Below are positions 22,463-31,659 of a DNA stretch of 64,000 nt, piece after piece. Numbering within the stretch: the stretch's first letter is position 1; every line of letters begins with the position of its first letter. The DNA is taken from positions 186,001 through 250,000 of the forward strand of contig JAALGZ010000046.1 in assembly GCA_015227615.1 (NCBI GenBank). Reading direction: 5' to 3'. A program made the translations under genes and the position numbers. The stretch is from Labyrinthula sp. Ha (lineage: Eukaryota > Sar > Bigyra > Labyrinthulida > Labyrinthulaceae). The notes beneath the pieces were generated by a model. The model had not been told where the DNA came from and did not search any database. It saw nothing but the letters and a program-made list of their open reading frames with translations.

Positions 22463-24841
22463 TTAGTTTTTTTTAAACTTTTCAAACTCTAAAGTTGAAG
22501 TTTTTGTTATGTCTGAAAACTTTTTATTTTTTGTTATTTCAAAAAGTGTTTCTTTTTCTTCTTCTTCAGATGAAGAATAAATTATATTTATTTCTGAAGG
22601 TTGAATTATTTTTTTTCTTTTTGTTTTCTTAGATATTTCAAATCCACTAAAATTTAACTCCTGTTCATTTTCTAATTCTTGATCTATTTCAGAATCAGAT
22701 AAATAATCTTTTTCAATATCAACTTTTTCGGAAGCATGAGTTAAAATTCTTGCAAGAAGAATTAGTTGTTGTTTCAAAGACCTTAAATTACGAAAAGAAG
22801 CTGAGAAAAAAAAAGAGTCTTCTTTCTCTTTTGAACTTCTTTTATTTAAATGAGAAATAGATTTTGTTAATCTAAAAGCATATCCATTCTAAGAATAATA
22901 AAAATAAAAAGTAAAAATACATTTAATAAATATTTTTTTCTTTTTAATGAAAAAAATTTCTCATTTGTATCAGAAGAAACTATAGTATAAAAAAAAGCAT
23001 TATATTCATCTTTTCTTTTCAAAGGAGTAATAATTTTTCCTTTTGGTCTTAAAATTCTATAAAATATATTTAAAATAAAAATTTGTTTACCTTCCAAGTC
23101 TTTGTGTTTCTTGTCTTCTTGATCCAAAATGAGAACTCATTTGTATTAAAACATTTGCAGAAGGTAAATTAATTGCAACATCTCCAACTTTAGAAATAAT
23201 AACAGTACTTGTTTTTCGACTAAGATTATGTTCAAAAGCATTTAATATTTTTATTCTTTCTGAACTTGGTGTTTTTCCATGAATAGATTTTCTGTTTAAT
23301 CTTCTTTCAAGTTCTTTCAAAGCAAAGATATTATCACAAAATATTAATATTTTATCTCCTTTTTCTTCATGATCTATATTTAATATAAAAATATAAAAAT
23401 ACAATTTAATAATTCTTCACAAGCAAGAATTTTATTTGGGTTTAATATAGATAATAAATCTTTTTTAAACCTATTCTTTGTATTTAAATATTCTCTAAAA
23501 AAAGCATCTGTCATTTGACAAAATATTTCTTTACATAGTATATTAGCTAAATATCCCTTTTTTGTTAATTCTGTCCAAGAAGCTTCATATAATTTTGGTC
23601 CAATTAAAAAATTTAAATCCATAATTAAACCATCTTCACGTAATAAAGTAGCAGTTAAACCAATTTTACATTTTGCAAAAATATTTGAACAAACAGTTCT
23701 AAATAATTTAGCAGGAACAACATGAACTTCATCACATAATAATAAACCAAAAGAATATGACTGTATTCTCTTAATAAATTTTTTACTTTTTTCACTTCTT
23801 CTTTCTAATGAAATGGATAACATATTATATGTTGTTATTAAAATATATTGATTTGGCTCAAAAGGAATTTCATCTTTTATATTTGAAGTAAATAAACAAA
23901 TATTATTTTCTTTTATTGTTGTTGATTTTAATATATGATTTTTCCATTGATTTACAGCAACATATGAAGTACATAAAATTATTGTTGATTCTTTTAATTT
24001 AACAGCAATTGATATTCCAGCTAAATAATATAAAAAAATAAATAAATATAATACTTAAAGTCTTTCCTGCTCCACAAGGTAATATTAATAAACCAGATCT
24101 ACAAGATTTATTTATAAATATTCTATTTAATGCATCTTTTTGATAATATCGAAGTTTTACATCTTGTTTTAATTCTATATCTAAATAATTATCTTTTTCT
24201 TCTTCAAAACATTTATATTCTTCAATTAACGGATAACCTATTTTTAATGCTTCTTTTTTAACCGTTTGAATATAATTAGGAGAAAATTGAAATTGAAAAA
24301 AAGATTTTGTTGAATAAGAATTTTGACGAGAAATAAGATAATTAATATCCGAATCAATATCTGAAATAAGTTGAATTTTATTGATTTTAGGAAGTTCTGG
24401 TTCATTTATAAGTTCACGAAGTTCTAAAAGAGGTTTTTTTGTTTTAGATTGAATGAAAGTTGAATTATTTTGATGAATAATAATTTTTGCTTTAGATAAG
24501 TTTTTATGAGTAGATTGAATAAAATTAATAACTTGAAAAGGAAGTTTATTTTTAGAAAGTATAGAAAGTTTATTAATTATTTTTTCTGAAGATATATTTG
24601 TTGTTATTGAAGTTAAAATTGATATTTTCGATATTTTATAATGATGAATATTTTCAGGTCTTGAAATAGGTTCAGAAAAACTTGTTAAAAAAGAAGTTAT
24701 TTCAGGATGTTTTTTAGCTTCAAAAAATATATCTAATGTTGGAAGTACCCAAAGTGGTTTTTCATTACTATTTGGTAAGATTGATAAACCTAAATGATTT
24801 GGATTTATAAATGATGAATTTTCTTTTCTTTTTCTTTTCAT
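22463..24841 (-). CDS. XPB/Ssl2 DNA helicase-translocase subunit of TFIIH
   Basis: This SF2 translocase opens promoter DNA and takes part in nucleotide excision repair as part of TFIIH. Five exons (24055-24841, 23403-24020, 23091-23373, 22921-23056, 22463-22888) join in frame to 749 residues; introns are 34, 29, 34 and 32 nt. Seen after splicing: an N-terminal damage-recognition-type region; [14 protein letters not shown] and [11 protein letters not shown] (Walker A, near 255-264); CDEVHVVPA (the DEVH box typical of XPB); [11 protein letters not shown], which includes the RED motif; [46 protein letters not shown] (motif VI); NGYAFRL. The C-terminal tail is acidic, Ser/Glu-rich and diverged. 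Nearly all essential motifs are intact. The stop is TAA, 2 bp from the convergent neighbour's stop. Confidence 0.95.
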
Positions 24842-24911
24842 TTGGTTTTGATTATTTACAGTAATGTCATATTGAATTAAATTTCTTTACTAAAACGAAT
24901 AAAAAACGATT

Positions 24912-25361
24912 TTATTTTTTAATATGTATAATTAAAAAAGATTTTCCATCAATTTCAATTTCAAACATTTCCTTTTCATTTATTTCTTTTATTATTTCTT
25001 TTTCCAAATTTCTTCCTTGACAACTTGAAACACTATTTTCTTCTTTATCTTTCTTTACCAAAAGAACTGTCAAAGTCATAATCACAGCAAAAAAACTAAT
25101 TGCAATACAAATAATTAATAGTTTTTTCCAATTAACTTGTTTTGGCATTTCTAAATAAGAATGTGTATCAACTATTTTTTCAGTTATTCTATCAGGAATA
25201 ATGTCTTCATTGGGATAATCTTGAGGAGTAAACTCTGGTTGAAAAGTATCAAAACTTCTCCTTCCAACAAATGTATAATCTATGTTTAAATGTCCAAAAT
25301 CTTCATAGGTTTCAAAAGTTTCTGGTTGATGTAAATGTTGAACTTTTACATTTGGTCTCAT
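24912..25361 (-). CDS. Hypothetical single-pass membrane protein, 149 aa
   Basis: A single exon. Residues 1-75 are polar, with Tyr/Phe/Pro/Asp content (FETYEDF, DYTFVGRRSFDTF) and no signal peptide. One strong transmembrane helix runs from about 80 to 103 (LLIICIAISFFAVIMTLTVLLV), flanked by Lys. A short charged tail follows, ending SFLIIHIKK; KK near the C-terminus resembles a dilysine ER-retrieval signal, but it lies at -1/-2 rather than the canonical -3/-4 position. Orientation and role are unknown. It is tandem with XPB, 70 bp upstream of its ATG, and downstream of the Mob gene. The stop is TAA. Confidence 0.7.
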   Translation of the reverse strand: MRPNVKVQHLHQPETFETYEDFGHLNIDYTFVGRRSFDTFQPEFTPQDYPNEDIIPDRITEKIVDTHSYLEMPKQVNWKKLLIICIAISFFAVIMTLTVLLVKKDKEENSVSSCQGRNLEKEIIKEINEKEMFEIEIDGKSFLIIHIKK

Positions 25362-25652
25362 TTGCTTTTTTTGTACTTTTTTGACTCTTTATTCTTTTAT
25401 GATTTATTTTATTCGACTGACAAAAATGCTGTGAATAAAATTAAAAAAATCGAAAACTTTCCAGTTTATTTTATTTACTGTCTTATTTTAACATCATTTT
25501 TTACATTCGTATTAGATTCGTATTAGAGAAGAGTTATGCCAAATACTACCGGTATTGTGTAATGTATGGTTGTATTCCAGAATGATAATGTTGATAGAAA
25601 ATAATACCCAAATACACATTAATTTATTATATATATATACATAAATGACTAT

Positions 25653-26579
25653 TTAAATATCAGAAAAAGTTAAATCAGAGTCTGCTTTATTTCTTCCAGA
25701 GCTTGTTTTTTGAATATTTACTTCATATGTCTTACTTTCATTTTCTCCAATATTACTTTTTATATTATTTAACTTTTGTAATGATTTACTAAAAGCATCT
25801 TTTTCTTTTTCTAATCTTAAAGCAAGTTTATCTTTATTATATAATTTCTTTATTGGTCTTGAAATTCTTCCTATTAAATCAACTTCTTGTTGTTTTAATA
25901 AATCCCAATACCAACCAAAATATAAAAAGTGTCTTAAACTAAATACTAAGTGTTTAATTTCCTTTCCTTTATATAAACAATCATTTGAAAATATTATTAA
26001 ATATATTCTTAATATTCTTGAAAATATTTTACGTGATATTTTATAAAAACTTTTTGAAAAAGGAATATTTTCATCAACTGGAAATATATTATTATCTTCT
26101 ATTTGTGTTTCTAACCAATTAAATATTTCTTTTATGTAAGAATCACAAGGTAATATTATAGCTTCCGATTGATGTTTATATTTCCAATAAAAAGTTACGC
26201 CTTTTGGATATCCACTTTTTGCTTCACTGATTATTTTCCAAGTATGATTTTCTTCTGTAATTAAACCATATAATAAATATATTGTATTATAAAAATCTAT
26301 ACAATTTTCAGCAACCCACTCATCAATTTCTTCTTGATCAAGATCATTTTTACTTATATCTTCTGGATAAAAAACAGATTTTAATATACTTGTTTCATCT
26401 GAAGCTAAATTTATTTTATTTTGTAAAATACTATCTCTCATAGTTTGTTTACGTTGATCTAATTCTGTTTGGTTTCTCCAAGCAATAGTTGCTGTTGAAA
26501 CACGTCTAAAATATATAAATAAAATAAATAAAATATACTTTCCATCATTTCTAAGTAATTTACTTCTTAAAATGTTCAT
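25653..26579 (-). CDS. Mob-family kinase activator-like protein lacking zinc ligands
   Basis: Mob proteins bind and activate NDR/LATS kinases in mitotic exit, Hippo-type and polarity pathways. Two exons (26539-26579 and 25653-26505) with a 33-nt intron give 297 residues, longer than the usual ~215 because of a Ser/Asn/Lys-rich tail. The core matches Mob: DEWVAENCIDFYNTIYLLYG, then YWKYK, a Pro-Cys-x4-YI stretch, IFNWLETQIED, IFP, then a SFYKISRKIFSRILRIYLIIF helix and LRHFLYFGWYWDLL. The zinc site of Mob1 is two Cys just after the ITE motif and two His in the HIYHxH helix. Here those regions read ITEENHTWKIIS and LIIFSNDC, so all four ligands seem to be missing. It may be a divergent, zinc-free Mob. 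The stop is TAA. Confidence 0.85.
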   Translation of the reverse strand: MNILRSKLLRNDGKYILFILFIYFRRVSTATIAWRNQTELDQRKQTMRDSILQNKINLASDETSILKSVFYPEDISKNDLDQEEIDEWVAENCIDFYNTIYLLYGLITEENHTWKIISEAKSGYPKGVTFYWKYKHQSEAIILPCDSYIKEIFNWLETQIEDNNIFPVDENIPFSKSFYKISRKIFSRILRIYLIIFSNDCLYKGKEIKHLVFSLRHFLYFGWYWDLLKQQEVDLIGRISRPIKKLYNKDKLALRLEKEKDAFSKSLQKLNNIKSNIGENESKTYEVNIQKTSSGRNKADSDLTFSDI

Positions 26580-27477
26580 TTTTTATGTATGAATGTTTTC
26601 TTTATTAATTTTTATCGTTTATGATTTTCGATTTTTAACTGGACACAAATCTATCTAGCTAGCCATAGTTTAAAATAGCTTAATTTTATAATGAAATTAG
26701 GTCGGAATCAGGGATGAATAGCTAGGGATAGTTTATGTTTATTCCCACCTACTTTATTCTTGTCAGTAAAAATCGCATTGGGAAATTACTGCATTTAAAT
26801 TTATAATGAATATAATTCGTAATTATAAATAAATTAAATTACCAAATTTACAATATGACATTACGTCAGATATTTTTGAGAACTGGTTGATTTAAAAGAG
26901 AAAAAGAATAAAATATTGACAAGATAATTATATATATATATGAATAGAATATACTATAAATACTTTCAGTTATGTCTTTATTAAAATAATTTGTGTATAT
27001 TTTTTACTCCCATTTAAATTATATAAGTGTATTTGATCTTTAAAAAAAAGGTAATGTTCCCGAAAATATAGGGTTTCAGTACAAAATAAAAAGAAAGAAT
27101 TTTCCAAAGGGAAACAGTTGACCAAACATGAAACTTTCGACAGAAAAATATCGAAAACTCTTTATGTCCACTTGCACATTTTTTCGTGGAGAAACACACG
27201 ACTTATTGTCCCAATATGGAAGAACAAAGAGTAAAGAAAGGTTTTACGCGGGGGAAATAGTTAGATCTGTACATAGTTATATCCGACTCTGGTTCTTCAC
27301 TTCTTGTACCATGTTTCGAGGCAAAGATAAACTACAGTGATTGCCTATACTTTTTTTGTGTCTAATCAGTTGAACCCTAGTTTTGCCCGTAGTCGGCCTG
27401 GATGTAGGCAGTGTCTTTTACAGATATACTGTATGGGTTTCTCTCCATTCGTTTTCTCTTGAAATGACATAAAAACT
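26580..27477. other. Intergenic, nothing recognised
   Basis: About 0.9 kb upstream of the Mob gene. The promoter motif is not seen here. Short opposing open frames at 27014-27340 overlap each other and are not supported. Confidence 0.45.
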
Positions 27478-27485
27478 ATCACACA

Positions 27486-27806
27486 AAGGGGTGCAGAATG
27501 ACGAAAAATTTTCATTCAGAAATTGAAGATCCTCAGACTAAAACTCGCTCAACCCAAATTTTTGCAGTTTTCAGGATCCTCAAAACTTAGTCAGCAATTG
27601 ACTGAGAATTACTGAAAAATTTATTGAGGATTCTTCATTCCTCAGTCAATTCCTCAATGAAAAACTCATTTCTCACTCAGTCAAGAAGCATACAACGCTT
27701 CACTCAAAGTGGTAACGAAATTTACTCACACACAGTCAATCGCCGGAAATTTTCCTCACCAGCCTGAATGAGTCTTCAATGAGGACTCACTCACTCAGCA
27801 CCCCTA
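27486..27806. mobile_element. Non-autonomous hAT-type MITE, 321 bp
   Basis: Inverted ends AAGGGGTGCAGAATGA on the left and the complement of TAGGGGTGCTGAGTGA on the right match at 13 of 16 positions, and the core AGGGGTGC is typical of hAT ends. The 8-bp target duplication ATCACACA flanks it exactly at 27478-27485 and 27807-27814; 8 bp is the hAT hallmark. The interior has no coding frame. It is rich in CTCA/TGAG words (CCTCAGTCAATTCCTCAATG is one stretch), which can pair into local hairpins. The perfect target duplication suggests a fairly recent insertion. It must have been moved by an hAT transposase encoded elsewhere. Confidence 0.88.
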
Positions 27807-27814
27807 ATCACACA

Positions 27815-29505
27815 CCACGCCCAGTACCTTGTAGCTTCGTTATGATACACTTCATCACCAAGATACTCTTGTAACACTAAAGTTGCAGGCAATATCAGTT
27901 GGTGCAAGACAAGAGTGTTCATTCATTTAGAATCCATAATATATCTAGTCTACCTACACAGAGCTAAGGCCATAATAATAATTCAGTCTATGCGGAATGA
28001 GCTCTATGCTTTTCTTGTACTTAAAATGCCAAATTTTCTTTGAAATTTAGAAAAACTCCAGCGGTCATTGTTATTTTTATGTTTCTAGAGACATTTTGAC
28101 TCATTTAAGCAGAGCTCTTCAAATTGAATTCATTGGATAGGATACTCTGTTGTCGACCAAGTTAACCATGTACGTTTTACCTGCAATTATTACTAAATAT
28201 GCAAGAATGGGTTACAGCGTAAGTCAGATTCTTTCCCTGTAAATATTACTTCTTGTGGATAAATCATCGTGAAAACTAACCAATTAAGAAGTATTTAATA
28301 GATTATTAGGGTCAGAGTTAACCATTTATTGGGTTTATTCATTTAGTTTTTCTATCCCAACACTTGATAGATGCTTCAATATTAAATGGAGTCTCCCTTA
28401 ACCAAAAACATTAGTAAGTATATTCACTACTCCAAGAAAAGCCAATAAAATCATAAATGAGAGTAGAAACAAGAATATAGAAGCTACTGGAAGGAAAGTC
28501 TTGGGTTTTTCTATCTAAAATAGCAATAAACAAAATATACTACGTATGACCATCCAAGGCTTATGTGAAAGAGCGAAGCTAAGGCAAGTGTGATCCTATT
28601 TTTTCTAGGCTTTCCATGTCACTGAAGCTACTGTTAATACATGTAAAATTCGCTGTTATTCAGCTACTCGAAAAATCAAGTAATTCTCATGGCCTAAGAA
28701 TGTCACCAATGAGTTAAGTTAAACAAATCATAGAGAGCAGATATACAAACTATAAGCGGCAACATATCACATATTTAGGTACGCTGTTTTTTCTAGATTG
28801 TTTCCTTTTTTTCTTATTTTCTTTTGGGATTTCCAAATAGTCTAAAGTAACCATGTAAGCTTGCTTTTTGTACTGAGCTTAGTTCTTTCTTCCTCGTGAT
28901 GTTTCTTGGTGGTAACTTAGGTAAATGCTCAGACTAAGAATTTCTTATATTTTGCTGCTCTGTTATGTTCCATGAATTTTACACAGAAACTGGAACAATT
29001 TATAACTAAGATAATCGAATACTCTATATGAACCTAGTTTCTCTGGCAAGAACTTTAGACATGCATGAAAATTTTCAATTGAGTGTAAAGTTGCTCTTTC
29101 CTAGCTCTTCTAGCCTTTACCCTGCGACAAATTTGTCCAAAAGAATTAATGTCTTGTGTTAACGTGAAGAAGTTTGGATCTTTACGGTATGTAACAGGTC
29201 TAGTCCGTGTGAAATATAGAACAGGGCTGGGAACGCGTCAAATTTTTTATAGGCACAGATGAAAACCAATGAGAATGAAATTCATGGGACAGCTTGTATC
29301 GTCACCCAGCTCCTTCAACTCTGAAGGAGTTCCTTTGATCCTAAATGGTCTTTGGGCCTCAAAGCCATATGTTATCAACAAAAAAATAGTTTAAACAGAG
29401 GACATATTTGACACAACTAATCAAGAAGCGCCTTGTATTCATCAGCGCTTATTTTGTTTCTCCACCGATACATTCCAAAACAATATTTTCTTTCCTGTAG
29501 TCCTA
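27815..29505. other. Gene-poor stretch, nothing recognised
   Basis: About 1.7 kb between the MITE and the solo LTR. There is no coding frame of note and no RNA gene. Confidence 0.45.
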
Positions 29506-29771
29506 TGTAACGTTAGGACCTGGGAAGATGCATTAGTAGCCAGTGTGCTGTTAGGACCTAAAAAGTACATGGGAGCATTAACCCGGTATAGTCTGCCGAT
29601 AAAGATTTGAAGTAGAACGATATTGTATTCATAGTTCGGGCAATTTGATTGGCAGATAAAATTCGTTATCACTATATCGGATAAGGCCATAGTGAGCAAT
29701 CCATCCATTTAACAATTAATTGAAAGAGAAAATAGATAAAGCAGATGTTTATTTGCCAACCAGATTCAACA
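29506..29771 (+). repeat. Solo LTR of the Ty3/gypsy family found at 42922-52400
   Basis: A fossil. This 266-bp segment begins TGTAACGTTAGGACCTG and ends in CAACA. It follows the same order of blocks as the LTRs near 42922 and 52153, for example GTTAGGACCTG, then GATTG with CAGATA, then CACTATATCGGATAAG and ATTGAAAGAGA. No internal element is attached on either side. The most likely origin is recombination between the two LTRs of an ancestral insertion. A target duplication was not clear. Confidence 0.75.
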
Positions 29772-30539
29772 AAAAATACAAGTTTCGTGCAATTTCCAAT
29801 ATGTCAAATACCAAGTAGTTTGAATCTAAACTTGCTTAAGTGTAGTTTATAGAAACTGAAAGGAGAAAGAAGCAAAGTTTGAAGTTATTATTAGTATTAA
29901 TTACACAAAACCCTGTCATATTTTTGCAAATTCCTTTTTGTAAATGAATGCTTTCTTACTTTTACTCGTGTTGAGATATTAAAAAAGACATACATTGCTA
30001 AGAATGAAATCTTTATAAACTGAAAATGATCTGCGTTTTTAAATTTAAAAAAAAGTTGTACTGTGGTCATTTTTTGCCGTATTTATGGCAAAAAATTGTT
30101 CTTTTTCCAAGACTTAATAGGTTAAACTTTGAAGTGGTAAACTTAACTTGTATCATTTCAAAGAAAAAGAATTTTACTTATTAAGGGCAGTGTTAATATA
30201 TTGAAACTCTAAGTTTGGTTTTTTTTAACACTACTGGTTTTCAATATTTTAACATCCCTCTTGTTGTCAAATAAACTCAATATTACATTGCCTCAACCCA
30301 ATCAAACAGCAAGCCAAGAAATAACGCATTACAACATTTTGCTTTGCCATGCTCTTAAATGACTGTAGGAAGTCTGATTTTCTTTGATAACTTCTATTTG
30401 TATATCATTATACTTCGCACCAGTTCTTCGGTCTTCACTTCTTGCCATTTCAAATACACGGCAGTTGTTGGAAAAGTACAAAATTTTAGGATTACGCCAC
30501 TATTAGAAAAGAGGTGTAAGCTTTTTAATCCTGGAGAAA

Positions 30540-30927
30540 GTGAGGGGTATAGGAATGTTTTTGAAGAAGTGGTGCTAGAGATTGATAAGCTCGAATTCTT
30601 AGGTGGCGATGCTCTAGTGACTCAAGTATTGAAGAAAGGCAAGTTGAGTTCTAGCTCATTATTTGAAGATACAAATAGTTCAAGACCAGCTACCAATATT
30701 GAGCCAAGCCGCTGAGAGTTGGTGCACTACTTTTGTCTTGAAGTCATTCCAGGAAATTCTGACCTCTTGTTATAGTGGAGAAACGTTGAGCCAATGCTTG
30801 CAAAGGTGACTAGGAAGTTCTTAGTTATTCAAAAAAGTACCATTAGCTCTGAAAAAGCCTTCTCTCACAGTCGATTTAGGTGCAGAGGAAAAAAATATGA
30901 CGAATGAAACTTTCATGATGAGGATGA
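30540..30927 (+). pseudogene. hAT transposase C-terminal fragment (dimerisation domain)
   Basis: One frame reads through EIDKLEFLGG, VTQVLKKGKLSSSS, a stretch ending NIEPSR, then ELVHYFCLEVIPGNSDLL, WRNVEPMLAKVTRKFLVIQ and STISSEKAFSHSRFR. This is the conserved hAT C-terminal dimerisation region (family pattern: Y-x-n-D-x-L-x-W-W, L-A-K-x-A-R-K-x-L, S-x-x-S-E-R-x-F-S). Two stops interrupt the same frame: a TGA just before ELVHYF, and a TAG just before WRN where the family usually has Trp. The catalytic N-terminal two-thirds is not detectable upstream, so this is a remnant. It shares the superfamily of the MITE at 27486-27806, but no link beyond that can be shown. Confidence 0.8.
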
Positions 30928-31598
30928 CCGCAAGAGAATGGATGAGATTATATGAAGACATTAAAGTTACTTTCACGGGTTTTTAACCTGTAAGCACATG
31001 TTTTCTCAAATTATTCACTGTCGAAAACCATTTTTTTCAGAATTTTCACTAATTTTAAACCAAGACTAACAAGAATTATGAATCTTTGTGAGAGCTTAGC
31101 ACAGAAAAATCTAAAGATATAATTAATAATTACTTCACCGTCGTCATATTTTATTCGATCAGTTTTCCTCCTTAACCTAACATTATGATTTCTTCTCACA
31201 ATCAAACATGTCTCTCAGACAATTCAACAAAGCGTAATCTCCAACAAGTAGACGACAACTAGTCTTGAACCTTCAGCGAACAAGTGTTTGTTTGCTTACT
31301 TCAAAAAACTCTTTGCATTTATATGGCCATTACCTTTATGGTTTCATATAAGAAGTTTTTTGTGGACCTTTTTGTTTTTGGCTTTAACCAAGAAGAGAAA
31401 ATTTCGAGTTTATTGAATTTCCAAAAATATACCAGTACGTACCGTTACTTATTTTGGTTTCCATTAATTTCACGATTTTTTCAATCAACGATTTGGTTCT
31501 AATTTTGCTTAGTATATACTATCGTGATATATTATACGATAAGAAATATTAGGTGTTTAATAGACTTGTTTTTTTAATGATTACTTTTACACAAATTA

Positions 31599-31611
31599 AT
31601 TTTGGGCAATT
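31599..31611. promoter_or_regulatory. Conserved upstream motif ATTTTGGGCAATT (Roco promoter)
   Basis: Exact reverse complement of AATTGCCCAAAAT, 48 bp upstream of the Roco ATG. Confidence 0.6.
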
Positions 31612-31659
31612 AATTTATGTCATAAGAGTACAAAAAAAACAAACAAAATACAAAAAAAA

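Noticed and set aside
27014-27340. Opposed 61- and 70-codon open frames
   Set aside because: They overlap on opposite strands, lack leaders and have no recognisable domains.
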